From JAHDHW01 sp965220465 (GTDB taxonomy: Bacteria > Bacteroidota > Bacteroidia > Chitinophagales > Saprospiraceae), in NCBI GenBank assembly GCA_965220465.1, contig CBDCPZ010000024.1:1-64000 (forward strand): DNA of 64,000 bases. The letters are read 5' to 3'. Each line of letters starts with the position of its first letter. The first letter of the stretch is position 1. Of the stretch, positions 26,709-35,965 are shown in pieces. The position numbers and the translations under genes are program-made. A model generated the notes under the pieces. It made no database searches and was not told the DNA's origin. It was given only the letters and a program-made list of their open reading frames with translations.

Positions 26709-26740
26709 TTGTTTTTCTATAGTTTTAGCTCTATTTTTGC
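26709..26740 (+). promoter_or_regulatory. Bacteroidota promoter for dsbD
   Basis: TTG (26709-26711), a 20-bp spacer and TATTTTTGC (26732-26740) form a full -33/-7 pair. It places the transcript start near 26747, so only the ATG at 26773, not the upstream in-frame start at 26677, lies within the transcript. Confidence 0.65.
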
Positions 26741-26772
26741 AAATCAATTTAACTACACCAAATTGTCGAATT

Positions 26773-29358
26773 ATGCGCCTATTTTATATTTTAATCGTTA
26801 CACTCGGATTTTCTAATATTTCTTTTGCTCAAATATTGGAACCGGTAAAGTGGAAAACTGAACACAAACAGGTTAGTGAAACTGAATTTGATTTGATTTT
26901 TACCGCCAAAATAGACGATAAATGGTCAATTTATTCGCAATATCTTGAAAATGACGATGGACCTATTGCTACTTCATTCGAATATGATGCTGGAGATCAT
27001 TTCAAGTTAGTTGGTAAAAACGAGGAATCCGGCAATAGAAAAGAAGCTTTTGATAAGGTTTTTGAAATGAATCTTATTAAATTTTCAAAAACAGCCATTT
27101 TTACACAAAGAATAGAAGTCTCTGATTTTTCAAAACCAATCACAGGTTATTTGACTTTCATGACTTGTGACGATACCCGCTGCCTTCCACCAACCGATGT
27201 AGATTTTGAGTTTAAATTAAAAAAACCATCTGGAGGAACCGGAACCGGCGATATTGGTAGCCCCTCAAAAGAAGTTGAAAAAATTGCAGAGGTTGAAGAA
27301 AAAAATGTAGTTCCTGTTTTTGATGATCCGGGCCAGGGAGGAGGAATTCTCGACCCTGTAAAATGGTCAATTTCTATCAATAAAAAATCTGAAAGCCAAT
27401 ATGAAGTTGTAGCGATAGCAAAAATCGATGAAAATTGGTCTGTCTATTCTCAATTTTTGGAAAGTGATGATGGACCTGAGGCTACTTCTTTCACCTATGA
27501 AGAAGCAGAACACTATAAGTTGATCGGTAAAAATGCAGAGTCTGGTAACATCAAAAAAGGTTATGATCGGTTTTTTGACATGGAAATAGCCAAATTTACA
27601 AAAGAAGCTATTTTTACTCAACAGATAGAAGTTACAGATACTGGAAAGCCATTTTATGGTTATTTAACTTACATGACTTGTGACGACAAGCAATGCCTTC
27701 CTCCGCAAGATGTTGATATTTTTATCAACCCTTCCACTTTAGAGGCTTTTGTTGGCAATGCAGCTACCAGTCAAATTGAATCTTTAACATATGGATCAGA
27801 TAAACCTGCACTTGATGGCGACGACCTTCTAGACCAAACCCGAGCGCCTATTGTAAAAACTGCTAACGCTCCACTTGGAGATTGTGGTGGAGAAAATACG
27901 CAAGGTGCCGGTTTGTTTAAAACTTTCATTTTTGGTTTCATTGGTGGATTGATTGCCTTGCTGACGCCATGTGTTTTTCCGATGATTCCTTTGACGGTGA
28001 GTTTCTTTACTAAAGGCAGTAAATCCCGTGCTGAAGGAATCAAAAATGGATTACTTTACGGTGCTTCAATCATCGTTATTTATATTGCTTTAGGATTAAT
28101 CATTACAGGAGTATTCGGCCCGGAAGCTTTGAATAGATTGTCTACTCATTGGCTTCCAAACACCATTTTCTTCTTGTTGTTTATAGCTTTTGCCATTTCC
28201 TTTTTTGGTTATTATGAAATCACTCTGCCTAGTTCCTGGGCAAACAAAAGTGATACGATGGCTGATAAGGGCGGCTTGGTAGGTATCTTTTTTATGGCTG
28301 CCACTTTAGCAATTGTTTCGTTTAGTTGTACTGGTCCGATCATCGGATCAGCGCTGGTCGAATCAGCGAAAAACACCATGGGCCCATTCATTGTGATGTT
28401 GGGATTTTCATCAGCCCTGGCATTGCCTTTTGGGTTATTTGCAGCGTTTCCGGCATGGCTGAATTCACTTCCAAGTTCTGGAAGCTGGATGAATTCAGTT
28501 AAAGTGGTTTTAGGCTTTTTAGAATTAGCCTTCGCATTTAAGTTTTTATCTGTAGCCGACTATACTTTTCATTGGGGAGTTTTGAAATATGAATTATTTA
28601 TGGCTATTTGGTTCATCATATTTGCGGCTATGACTATGTATTTGTTTGGCCTCATCAAATTTCCCCATGATAGCCCATTGAAAAAACTATCACCAACTCG
28701 TAGGGGATTTGCCTTAGCTTCTTTATTACTGACCCTTTATACCGCAACCGGTTTCATCTACAACGATGCACTGAAATCTTATCAATGCCCAAGTTTATTG
28801 AGTGGATTACCTCCTCCAGCTTTATACAACTTCTTTTTAGAAAACCCGAAAGCTAATCCAGAAATTAAAGCAGAATATCCTTCTTTTACAAAATGTGCCA
28901 ATAATTTGGATTGTTTTAAAGATTATACGGAAGGGATGAATTATGCGAAGAAAAATGACCTTCCTGTTCTCCTTGATTTTACAGGATACGGTTGTGTCAA
29001 TTGCCGAAAAACGGAGGATAATATCTGGTCGGTTGATAAAGTAAGGAATAATATTGAACAGAATTTTGTATTAATTTCTCTCTATGTTGATGCACCTGAA
29101 AAATTAGAAGCCACTCCTATTTCAAAGTTTTCTAATAAAAAACTTCGAAACGTAGGAAACATGTGGGCTGATTTTCAAATCGTCAATTTCCAAAGTAACT
29201 CTCAGCCTTTATATGTCATGATGACCCCTGAAGAAGAAGTAATGGCTTTGCCTCGTGGATATTATCCGGATGCAGATGATTATTCAGATTTTCTTAATTG
29301 TGGTTTACAGACTTTTAAAAGTTTGAAAGAAGGAAAAATTGGTATGTCAAAAGAATAA
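26773..29358 (+). CDS. dsbD: Thiol:disulfide interchange protein DsbD with duplicated N-terminal domain
   Basis: From ATG 26773 the protein has 861 residues and a signal peptide ending ISFAQ (residue 20). Two copies of the DsbD alpha-like periplasmic domain follow, at about residues 21-148 and 192-318, each with the redox pair in MTCDDxxCLPP (C132/C137 and C303/C308). The membrane part (about eight helices) has the CVFP motif (LLTPCVFPMIPL) and SFSCTGPIIGS, the two transmembrane redox Cys. The C-terminal thioredoxin domain has YGCVNCRK. DsbD passes electrons from cytoplasmic thioredoxin to periplasmic partners such as DsbC or cytochrome c maturation proteins. Usual members have one alpha domain and ~600-700 residues, so the duplication is unusual. 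The start is fixed by the promoter and signal peptide. Confidence 0.95.
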   Translation: MRLFYILIVTLGFSNISFAQILEPVKWKTEHKQVSETEFDLIFTAKIDDKWSIYSQYLENDDGPIATSFEYDAGDHFKLVGKNEESGNRKEAFDKVFEMNLIKFSKTAIFTQRIEVSDFSKPITGYLTFMTCDDTRCLPPTDVDFEFKLKKPSGGTGTGDIGSPSKEVEKIAEVEEKNVVPVFDDPGQGGGILDPVKWSISINKKSESQYEVVAIAKIDENWSVYSQFLESDDGPEATSFTYEEAEHYKLIGKNAESGNIKKGYDRFFDMEIAKFTKEAIFTQQIEVTDTGKPFYGYLTYMTCDDKQCLPPQDVDIFINPSTLEAFVGNAATSQIESLTYGSDKPALDGDDLLDQTRAPIVKTANAPLGDCGGENTQGAGLFKTFIFGFIGGLIALLTPCVFPMIPLTVSFFTKGSKSRAEGIKNGLLYGASIIVIYIALGLIITGVFGPEALNRLSTHWLPNTIFFLLFIAFAISFFGYYEITLPSSWANKSDTMADKGGLVGIFFMAATLAIVSFSCTGPIIGSALVESAKNTMGPFIVMLGFSSALALPFGLFAAFPAWLNSLPSSGSWMNSVKVVLGFLELAFAFKFLSVADYTFHWGVLKYELFMAIWFIIFAAMTMYLFGLIKFPHDSPLKKLSPTRRGFALASLLLTLYTATGFIYNDALKSYQCPSLLSGLPPPALYNFFLENPKANPEIKAEYPSFTKCANNLDCFKDYTEGMNYAKKNDLPVLLDFTGYGCVNCRKTEDNIWSVDKVRNNIEQNFVLISLYVDAPEKLEATPISKFSNKKLRNVGNMWADFQIVNFQSNSQPLYVMMTPEEEVMALPRGYYPDADDYSDFLNCGLQTFKSLKEGKIGMSKE

Positions 29359-29383
29359 AACCTTACGTTTTTCTATAAAAACT

Positions 29384-29419
29384 AAAAAAGCCTTCTTTCA
29401 TCCGAAAGAAGGCTTTTTT
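29384..29419. terminator. Bidirectional terminator between dsbD and lytic transglycosylase
   Basis: A perfect 16-bp stem (AAAAAAGCCTTCTTTC with its complement) and a 4-nt loop, with A and T tracts built into both ends. It lies between two convergent genes and serves both. Confidence 0.85.
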
Positions 29420-29438
29420 AATTTATAATTGTCACCAA

Positions 29439-30359
29439 TTATTTTACTGGTATTTTTATTTGGTAAGTCTTTTTGCTTTTGTTGGTTAAAGACGAAGAAA
29501 CCAACCATGGATTATAAACTTTCAACATTCGGTATGTTGTCCCGTGTTCGATTGCAAAATCTCCCCAATTGGCAACAGCATTGTTTATCTCAATTATTTT
29601 GAAATTATCCAGCAGAGCATATTTTTCATTTTCTTCAATCAAAAAGCCATACTCACTCGGATTGCTTATAATCTCTTTAATCGCTAAAATCCGGAAGATG
29701 TATCGCGAGGTTTCCTGATTGAGGTTGAGGTCAAAGTAATTATCCATTCGTTGGACATTTTTTTCTCTTGCCAAACCCGTTTGTCCCATATTATAGGCTG
29801 CAGCTGCCATCGTCCAATTGCCAAATTTTTTATGCAGCATTTTCAGATAGTCACACGCCGCTTGGGTTGCTTTTTCCAAATGATACCGTTCCTCAACTTC
29901 TTTATTTGATTCAAGACCATATTCTTTGCCTGTTCCGTTTAAAAACTGCCAGAAGCCTTTTGCTCCGGCCGGAGACACGGCATTGCTTAAGTCACTTTCA
30001 GCAATTGCTAAATATTTAAAATCTTCAGGAACATCATTTTCTGCCAGTATCTTCTCGATTACCGGAAAAAATCTTTTGGACAATTTCAAACTCATAATTG
30101 TACTTGAATGATAATAAGCATTACGCAACAGTTCCCGATCGAGTCTTTCATAAACATCAAAATTCCCGATCGGAACTTCTTCTCCTGCAAAGCTGAAAGT
30201 TTTATCAATCGGGATACTTTTTATCCTTTGCGGTAATATTGCTGTTCCATCCAATTTATCTGTTTGCCCGGCAGTATATTCATCCGTCGAAGAACTAAAT
30301 AATGTCAGCGCTAAAAAAGCAGCAGCAATAATCACAAAAGCAGAAATAGAACGTAGCAT
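29439..30359 (-). CDS. Lytic transglycosylase domain protein (MltD/Slt-like)
   Basis: From ATG 30359 the protein has 306 residues with an N-terminal signal or anchor (SISAFVIIAAAFLALTLF). The SLT domain runs from about residue 100 to 230: FKYLAIAESDLSNAVSPAGAKGFWQFL contains the catalytic Glu (AES) and the downstream GAKGFWQF motif, and AAAAYNMGQTGL is the AYN motif. Lytic transglycosylases cleave the MurNAc-GlcNAc bond with formation of 1,6-anhydro-MurNAc in wall remodelling. The C-terminal ~60 residues resemble one degenerate LysM-like segment (YRMLKVYNPWL). The longer frame would add 26 residues before the signal peptide and is rejected. Confidence 0.92.
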   Translation of the reverse strand: MLRSISAFVIIAAAFLALTLFSSSTDEYTAGQTDKLDGTAILPQRIKSIPIDKTFSFAGEEVPIGNFDVYERLDRELLRNAYYHSSTIMSLKLSKRFFPVIEKILAENDVPEDFKYLAIAESDLSNAVSPAGAKGFWQFLNGTGKEYGLESNKEVEERYHLEKATQAACDYLKMLHKKFGNWTMAAAAYNMGQTGLAREKNVQRMDNYFDLNLNQETSRYIFRILAIKEIISNPSEYGFLIEENEKYALLDNFKIIEINNAVANWGDFAIEHGTTYRMLKVYNPWLVSSSLTNKSKKTYQIKIPVK

Positions 30360-30554
30360 GTTTTGTAGTTTAATTGTGAATAATAATCTTGATCGAAAAT
30401 CTATGCCGAAAAAAATTATTTGATTATAAAACGGCAAATCAACAAAAAGTAATCGAAAGTGAATCGAAATTAAACTTTAATTAATTTCAATTTTTTCTCA
30501 ATACTAAAGCGAAAGATGGGTAATTTTAAAAAATAACCGGTTAGGTGAGTATGT

Positions 30555-31082
30555 TTATTTTTTTTTGTTAACTATTCGTGGTCTTTTAAAAATTGGTACA
30601 GTGGAACATGGTTCCCCGTACATGATGCTTTGTGCAAAAGGTCGAAGTATTCGAGTCAATTCAACATAAGCTGATGGCGGTACAGGTTTGTTGCTGCATC
30701 CTTTGACAACTATTCTTTTTTGATCATATTGAGCACCGTCAATTTTATTTATCGCTTCATTGAATACCACTTTATAAAATGTATCCTCATCCCCTTGAAA
30801 AACCCGTTTGGCAAATGGCTCAGCGTAAGCAGCCACCAACATGTAAGCCCAAACCGGAACAATGGCATCGGTTGAGCAATAAACAATAAGGTTTTTACCC
30901 TCATATTGATTCCAGTCATGTTCCTTCAAAGCATCCCGAAAGTCTTTTTCTTTCAAGATCAATTCCATAAAAAGGTAGTCTTTGATATCAAAAACAATCA
31001 CTTCTTCTTTTGGAAAAAACTCCTCCAGATTGATTGTAATCAATCCACTCGATGCCACTCTGTTTACCAAAGGTTTATCCAT
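30555..31082 (-). CDS. DUF2480 family protein
   Basis: From ATG 31082 the protein has 175 residues and no signal peptide. It begins LVNRVASSGLITINLEEF and continues with FDIKDYLFMELILKEKDFR, LIVYCSTDAIVPVWAYML and VVKGCSNKPVPPSAYVEL, the conserved blocks of the Bacteroidota DUF2480 family. Conserved Cys near the C-terminus (GEPCSTVPIFKRPR) could be functional. The role is unknown. It is the last gene before the convergent lytic transglycosylase region. Confidence 0.9.
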   Translation of the reverse strand: MDKPLVNRVASSGLITINLEEFFPKEEVIVFDIKDYLFMELILKEKDFRDALKEHDWNQYEGKNLIVYCSTDAIVPVWAYMLVAAYAEPFAKRVFQGDEDTFYKVVFNEAINKIDGAQYDQKRIVVKGCSNKPVPPSAYVELTRILRPFAQSIMYGEPCSTVPIFKRPRIVNKKK

Positions 31083-31128
31083 ACTTTTTATCAATTTTCA
31101 ATGTAAATGGCTTTATTCTAAATAATTC

Positions 31129-31150
31129 AATTTGCGAATTATCGCAAATT
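31129..31150. promoter_or_regulatory. Palindrome upstream of the DUF2480 gene
   Basis: AATTTGCGA-ATTA-TCGCAAATT has perfect 9-bp arms and lies 47 bp upstream of the DUF2480 start. It is where a -7/-33 region would be expected and could be an operator. No T-tract follows. Confidence 0.4.
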
Positions 31151-31271
31151 TGAAAATGATGAATGATAAATAAGTTTTTACACGTTTTTGAAGAAAATCC
31201 ATAATTTATCACTCATAATTTATAATTAGCAAGGTGTATCGCAACTTGCGTTAAATAATTTAACTAAATTT

Positions 31272-31922
31272 TTACTCTTCTTCAAACGAAACTTCATCAT
31301 CCTGGTAGCCCAAGCCATTTCCTTCAGTATTTCCGTGCTCCAAAGTTGGCTTTGATTCTTCAATTGGAGCAGCTTCACCAATTTCATTTTCCGGAATTTT
31401 AAAATCCTTTGGCTTTGGCAAATCATTAAGGCTTTTGATCCCAAAATAATCCATGAATTTTTCCGAAGTCCCGTAAATTAATGGCCGGCCCGGCCTTTCT
31501 GACCTTCCAAGTATAGTAACAAGTTCTTTCTCTAATAGTTTTTGTACCGAATAATCGCAACTCACTCCGCGAATTTTTTCCATCTCTCCTTTTGAAACTG
31601 GCTGTTTGTAAGCGATAATTGAAAGTGTTTCTATTGCAGAACGAGAAAGTCGTTTTTTGGTAGTTTGTTTTAAAAAAGTACCAATGGTCTGATGGTAAGC
31701 TCCTTTAGTTAAAAACTGATATCCCTCTGCAATCTCAATGATTTCAAAAGAGAATTCATCCTTTTGATATTTGTTTTTTAAAAAAGTAAGCCCTTCCTCA
31801 ATAGCTTGTTTTTCAAAAGTCGTTTCAAAAGTTTCTTCCAAACAACTTTGGATTTCATCAAACGAAATCGCATGCTCGGTGGTAAAAATCAAACTTTCAA
31901 TATGCTGTGCTAAATATTCCAC
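31272..31922 (-). CDS. scpB: SMC-Scp complex subunit ScpB
   Basis: The 216-residue protein has the ScpB double winged-helix layout. It starts with LAQHIESLIFTTEHAISFDEI, has KKRLSRSAIETLSIIAYKQPVSKGEMEKIRG in the centre, and ends the folded part with LLEKELVTILGRSERPGRPLIYGTSEKFMDYFGI. ScpB with ScpA regulates SMC in chromosome segregation. The acidic tail of ~40 residues is disordered, as in many relatives. scpA is not next to it in this window. Confidence 0.95.
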   Translation of the reverse strand: MEYLAQHIESLIFTTEHAISFDEIQSCLEETFETTFEKQAIEEGLTFLKNKYQKDEFSFEIIEIAEGYQFLTKGAYHQTIGTFLKQTTKKRLSRSAIETLSIIAYKQPVSKGEMEKIRGVSCDYSVQKLLEKELVTILGRSERPGRPLIYGTSEKFMDYFGIKSLNDLPKPKDFKIPENEIGEAAPIEESKPTLEHGNTEGNGLGYQDDEVSFEEE

Positions 31923-32030
31923 AATGTTGCAAAAGTTTTTTTATTAAAAAACGCTTACAAAATTACGAAAAATGCAGCAAGTTGGTATTGGTTTATTGAA
32001 AGTTGTTTTGGGAAGCCTTTCAGGAAAAAT

Positions 32031-32951
32031 TTAGTTCCAGCAATGTTTATTTACTTCTTGCTGAAATGGAGTGTCTCTGATCAGTCGTTTGTACGTATTA
32101 ATATTGTTGCTTGGGTTTTCTGATTCCGGTGTTTTTTGAAAGAAAAAATCTGCCAAGCCTTGAATCCCTTTCAACTTAAAAGCAATGTTTACTAAACAAG
32201 CACTATAAATTGAATCTTTTTGGGGGTTGTATTCTAAATATTTCTTGATTGCTCTTTCCCGATATCTGGTAATCTGTTTTTTCGTTGGGCGAGTATAATC
32301 AATTCGATTAAGTTTTGGGTTTTCCGAGACATACTTGACGACAAATTCATCACCCTCTTCCAAAGGCATTCCGGTTTCCAGTACGATTACTGATTTATTA
32401 TTAAAATCGGTTTCCGAAGAGTAGGACTGGCCATTTACAATGTAAAAGTATTTGATTTCCGAATCTGAGACCTTCAATATTTTGGCTTTACCCTCTTTTC
32501 CGCTTTCAACTAATTCGCTGGGAAATATTATTTTATGCTCCTTATTGTTCCATTTTATCATAAACCAGGAAAAAGTAAAGGTAAGCAGTAAAATACCTCC
32601 CAAGAGCATCAACCCTTGCATGAGGTGCCGTCTCTCAATCTTTTTTCGTAAATTATTTCGTGGAGTATCTGCCGTTTTGTTGATTTCAAAACTGTAATAA
32701 AACTGGCCACTTATCTTCTCAATTGAAATTTCACAGAGTTGTTCGTCAATAAAAAAAGAATAGGTTTTATCTTCTAAAATTTCAAAATCAATTAATATGA
32801 TTTTAGCATCGCAATAAACTAACAGATGACCAGACTCTGCCCCGTGCATCAATCCGACATGATGTTTTATGCCTTTATCAGCAATGTATGTCCAATTAAA
32901 ACGATTCAAATCATTCTTCTTTAATAAAGATACCTTTATAGAATAACACAA
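32031..32951 (-). CDS. Membrane-anchored hypothetical protein
   Basis: The 306-residue protein has a soluble N-terminal part of ~125 residues (GHLLVYCDAKIILIDFEIL, beta-rich), one membrane helix at about residues 132-152 (GLMLLGGILLLTFTFSWFMI) and a C-terminal part. The segment after the helix (GKAKILKVSDSEIKYFYIVNGQSYSSET, then EGDEFVVKYVSENP) looks like a small beta domain of the kind found in DUF3592-like proteins. No signal peptide precedes the N-terminal part, so it is probably cytoplasmic. I do not recognise the family with confidence. Confidence 0.65.
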   Translation of the reverse strand: MCYSIKVSLLKKNDLNRFNWTYIADKGIKHHVGLMHGAESGHLLVYCDAKIILIDFEILEDKTYSFFIDEQLCEISIEKISGQFYYSFEINKTADTPRNNLRKKIERRHLMQGLMLLGGILLLTFTFSWFMIKWNNKEHKIIFPSELVESGKEGKAKILKVSDSEIKYFYIVNGQSYSSETDFNNKSVIVLETGMPLEEGDEFVVKYVSENPKLNRIDYTRPTKKQITRYRERAIKKYLEYNPQKDSIYSACLVNIAFKLKGIQGLADFFFQKTPESENPSNNINTYKRLIRDTPFQQEVNKHCWN

Positions 32952-33100
32952 AATCCATACAAAAGATACGTTCGTATTAAAAGAACATTTAATTTCAAAG
33001 AGAATTTAACATTAACGGTATTTTCATTATTTTAATGGTAAGATCATTCTATTTCTTTAATTATTGATAATGAATACATTATACATAAATATTTATCGCC

Positions 33101-33436
33101 ATGAATTCAAAAGAAAAAGAGCAACTCAAAATTAAAATTATCGAAAAAATAAATCAAACAGAGCAAGAAATTGCTGAATTAGAGGAACTTACGCAACCAA
33201 TCTCGCCTGAGAACAGCATAGGAAGAATCAGCCGGATGGATGCTATCAACAATAAAAGTGTTGCAGAAGCTGCATTAAGAACTTCCCGCAAAAAATTGGG
33301 CTCATTAAAATTTGCGCTATCTAAAATAGATAGTCCTGATTTTGGAAATTGTGCTGTTTGTAAAATCCCAATCCCGGCCGCAAGGCTGCTTTACATGCCA
33401 GAAAGCACAAGATGTGTACGCTGTGCTGATAGGTAA
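33101..33436 (+). CDS. TraR/DksA C4-type zinc finger protein
   Basis: A 111-residue protein made of a helical hairpin and a C-terminal zinc finger with two Cys pairs (CAVC near residue 93 and CVRC near 107). This is the TraR/DksA layout but shorter than DksA (~150 residues). Family members act at the RNA polymerase secondary channel. The tip of the coiled coil here has GRISRMDAINNK, which matches short Bacteroidota members. Regulation of transcription is probable; the stimulus is unknown. Confidence 0.85.
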   Translation: MNSKEKEQLKIKIIEKINQTEQEIAELEELTQPISPENSIGRISRMDAINNKSVAEAALRTSRKKLGSLKFALSKIDSPDFGNCAVCKIPIPAARLLYMPESTRCVRCADR

Positions 33437-34030
33437 AAAAAAGACAGGGCACTGACGTAAAAGATACGTAGCACCCTGTATAACCCCAAAAAACCAAATG
33501 AAAACAATCTACATAATGCCCTACTAATTGGACACTATGGACTGTAGCTTTTTTAAAAGCTCTAGTCAATATCTTAAAGCATTTACCATGTTCCTACTTC
33601 TCCTCAAACCCATAATGCTATATCGTTTTTTAAATCTTAGTAAAATTTATATTCTCTCTATATTTAAATATTATAAGTTGAAACACTAAAGAGACAAAAA
33701 GGATTGTCATTTCAGTGTAATTTTTTCAACTAAGTATTTTACAAAATTAGAAACAGTAAAATACTTGAAATTGTTTTTCTGAAAAGTGCTTGTATATTTG
33801 AGTATTAATTTAAAAATTAATTTTCAGATAACCTATTTAAAAACAAGACGTTTTACAAATATCAAAACTTTAATTGGTCAAAACAATAAATCTCACGAAA
33901 TTGTTTCGCTTTTTACGGGAAATGCAATGTTAAATTAATAAATCTCGCTTTTCATAATTAAAAAAAAGAGAGCGATATTCTTTAAAAAATTAACCGGTGG
34001 ATTTTTGTAAAACTTAAAAGGGAGTCAATA
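33437..34030. other. 594-bp intergenic region with hairpin and a promoter
   Basis: Very AT-rich. A hairpin at 33444..33479 (ACAGGG/CCCTGT outer stem, ACGTA/TACGT inner stem) has a T-run only on the minus-strand side (CTTTTTTTTACC), so it would end leftward transcription, although no leftward gene is known here. From 33771 there is a good + strand promoter. No ORF of convincing quality is present. Confidence 0.5.
33771..33800 (+). promoter_or_regulatory. Bacteroidota promoter upstream of radA
   Basis: TTG (33771-33773), a 19-bp spacer and TATATTTG (33793-33800) match the consensus. The start would be near 33807, giving radA an unusually long ~225-nt leader, or serving a small RNA. Confidence 0.5.
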
Positions 34031-35407
34031 TTGACAAAAGTAAAGAAAATTTTCGTTTGTTCAAACTGTGGAGCAAATTCTCCTAAATGGATCGGCAAGT
34101 GCACATCTTGTGAAGAGTGGAATACTTACCTTGAAGAAGTCGTCATAAAAAATTCTAGAGAAGAAGAAAAAAAGAAAACCTGGAAAAATTCAACTTCAAG
34201 CAAAGGTCCGGTTCCTGTCGCACTTACTGAAATAAAATCCGGAAACACTCAAAGGTTAATAACTCCTGATGCTGAGCTAAACAGAGTTCTTGGCGGAGGA
34301 ATCGTTGGTGGGTCCATGATATTAATTGGAGGTCAACCCGGAATTGGAAAATCCACGCTTATGCTGCAAGTAGCCTTAACCGTTCCGGCAAAAGTTTTAT
34401 ATGTGTCGGGAGAGGAGAGCGAAGAACAAATCAAAATGCGGTCCGATCGTATTGGAAAACCAAATTCTACCTGTTTTATTCTTACAGAAACTAATACCAG
34501 CAAGATTTTGACACATGCTCAAAATCTTCAACCAGATTTAATAGTTATCGATTCTATTCAAACCCTTTCATCGCCTCATATTGATTCAACTCCCGGAAGT
34601 ATTTCGCAGGTGAGAGATTGCGCCGGTGAACTTCAGCGGTTTGCAAAAGAAACTGGTATTCCAGTGATTATCATTGGTCATATTACAAAAGATGGTGCTA
34701 TTGCCGGGCCTAAATTGTTAGAACATATCGTCGACGCCGTGTTACAATTCGAAGGAGATCGAAATTATACCTACCGGATTCTTCGTACTATTAAAAATCG
34801 GTTTGGTTCCACAGACGAAATGGGCATTTACGAAATGCAAGCCAATGGCCTTCGCGAAGTCTCCAACCCTTCCGAATTGCTGCTTTCTCAAAACGAAGAA
34901 AACTTAAGTGGCACGGCTGTTTCTGCAACAATGGAAGGTATGCGTCCTATGCTCATTGAAACCCAGGCTTTAGTGACAACTGCCGTTTACGGTACTCCAC
35001 AGCGAACTGCTACGGGTTTTGATTTGCGCCGACTGAGCATGCTGTTGGCAGTCCTCGAAAAACGAATGGGATTTCCTTTTGGTCAAAATGATGTTTTTCT
35101 CAATATCGCCGGAGGAATAAAAGTGGATGACCCGGCGATTGATCTTGGGATTGTTGCAGCTTTGATTTCTTCCCTCGAAGATATTTCCATTCCAAGCGAT
35201 GTTTGTTTTGCCGGAGAAGTTGGACTATCCGGTGAAATCAGAGCGGTCAACCGTATTGACCAAAGAATTCAAGAGGCAGACAGACTCGGTTTTAAACAAA
35301 TTTTTATTTCTAAATACAACACCAAGGGACTTGATCATAAACGCTACGATATTGATATTTTCACCATTGGAAAAGTAGAAGAACTGTATCGGGCCGTTTT
35401 TGAATAA
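34031..35407 (+). CDS. radA: DNA repair protein RadA
   Basis: The 458-residue protein starts with TTG after a good AAGGGAG ribosome site; no in-frame ATG exists nearby. The N-terminal zinc finger has CSNC and CTSC. The RecA-like ATPase has Walker A GQPGIGKST, a VLYVSGEES strand, the Walker B VIDSIQTL and the family-specific KNRFG motif. The C-terminal Lon-protease-like domain starts near LNIAGGIKVDDPAIDLGI. RadA promotes branch migration in recombinational repair. Confidence 0.97.
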   Translation: MTKVKKIFVCSNCGANSPKWIGKCTSCEEWNTYLEEVVIKNSREEEKKKTWKNSTSSKGPVPVALTEIKSGNTQRLITPDAELNRVLGGGIVGGSMILIGGQPGIGKSTLMLQVALTVPAKVLYVSGEESEEQIKMRSDRIGKPNSTCFILTETNTSKILTHAQNLQPDLIVIDSIQTLSSPHIDSTPGSISQVRDCAGELQRFAKETGIPVIIIGHITKDGAIAGPKLLEHIVDAVLQFEGDRNYTYRILRTIKNRFGSTDEMGIYEMQANGLREVSNPSELLLSQNEENLSGTAVSATMEGMRPMLIETQALVTTAVYGTPQRTATGFDLRRLSMLLAVLEKRMGFPFGQNDVFLNIAGGIKVDDPAIDLGIVAALISSLEDISIPSDVCFAGEVGLSGEIRAVNRIDQRIQEADRLGFKQIFISKYNTKGLDHKRYDIDIFTIGKVEELYRAVFE

Positions 35408-35438
35408 ACTTAATTTTTAAGCTTTCGTTATATCCTTA

Positions 35439-35840
35439 ATGGAAAATAATCATCCCATTATTTTATTTGATGGCGTTTGTAATCTCTGCAACGGAGCTGT
35501 TCAATTTGTCATTAAAAACGATAAGAAAAAACTTTTTCGCTTTGCAGCGCTGCAATCTGAGGCAGGCATTGAACTTTCTAAAAAATATCAGTTTCCGACC
35601 GATTCCATGAAGACTTTTATACTTATTACAAATAATAAATATTTCACGCGTTCTACCGCTGCTTTAAATGTCGGAAAAATGCTAGGTGGTATTTTGGCTT
35701 TGGGTTATGTTTTTATAATTGTTCCGACTGTGATACGAGATGGAATTTACAATTGGATCGCTAGAAATCGCTACCGCTGGTTTGGCAAAAAAGACACGTG
35801 CATGATTCCAACTCCTGAACTTCGCGAACGCTTTTTATAA
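35439..35840 (+). CDS. Thiol-disulfide oxidoreductase DCC family protein
   Basis: The 133-residue protein begins with ILFDGVCNLCNGAVQFVI, the DxxCxxC motif that names the DCC (DUF393) family, followed by FRFAALQSEAG and one hydrophobic segment (LGGILALGYVFIIVPTVI). It is 31 bp after radA and could be cotranscribed. The CxxC suggests redox activity, but the partner is unknown. Confidence 0.92.
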   Translation: MENNHPIILFDGVCNLCNGAVQFVIKNDKKKLFRFAALQSEAGIELSKKYQFPTDSMKTFILITNNKYFTRSTAALNVGKMLGGILALGYVFIIVPTVIRDGIYNWIARNRYRWFGKKDTCMIPTPELRERFL

Positions 35841-35865
35841 TTCTAAAAGCTAGCCTGTTGATTAC

Positions 35866-35897
35866 TTGAACTTTCCTTTTATTATAATTAATTTCGC
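35866..35897 (+). promoter_or_regulatory. Bacteroidota promoter for asnS
   Basis: TTG (35866-35868), a 20-bp spacer and TAATTTCGC (35889-35897). The transcript would start near 35904 and gives asnS a ~60-nt leader. It excludes little, but agrees with ATG 35966 as start. Confidence 0.55.
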
Positions 35898-35965
35898 AGC
35901 TTCTCTGAACTAATGATGCTTTGCTTACGTATTTGCATTATTCAAACTTAAAAAAATTCAACAAA

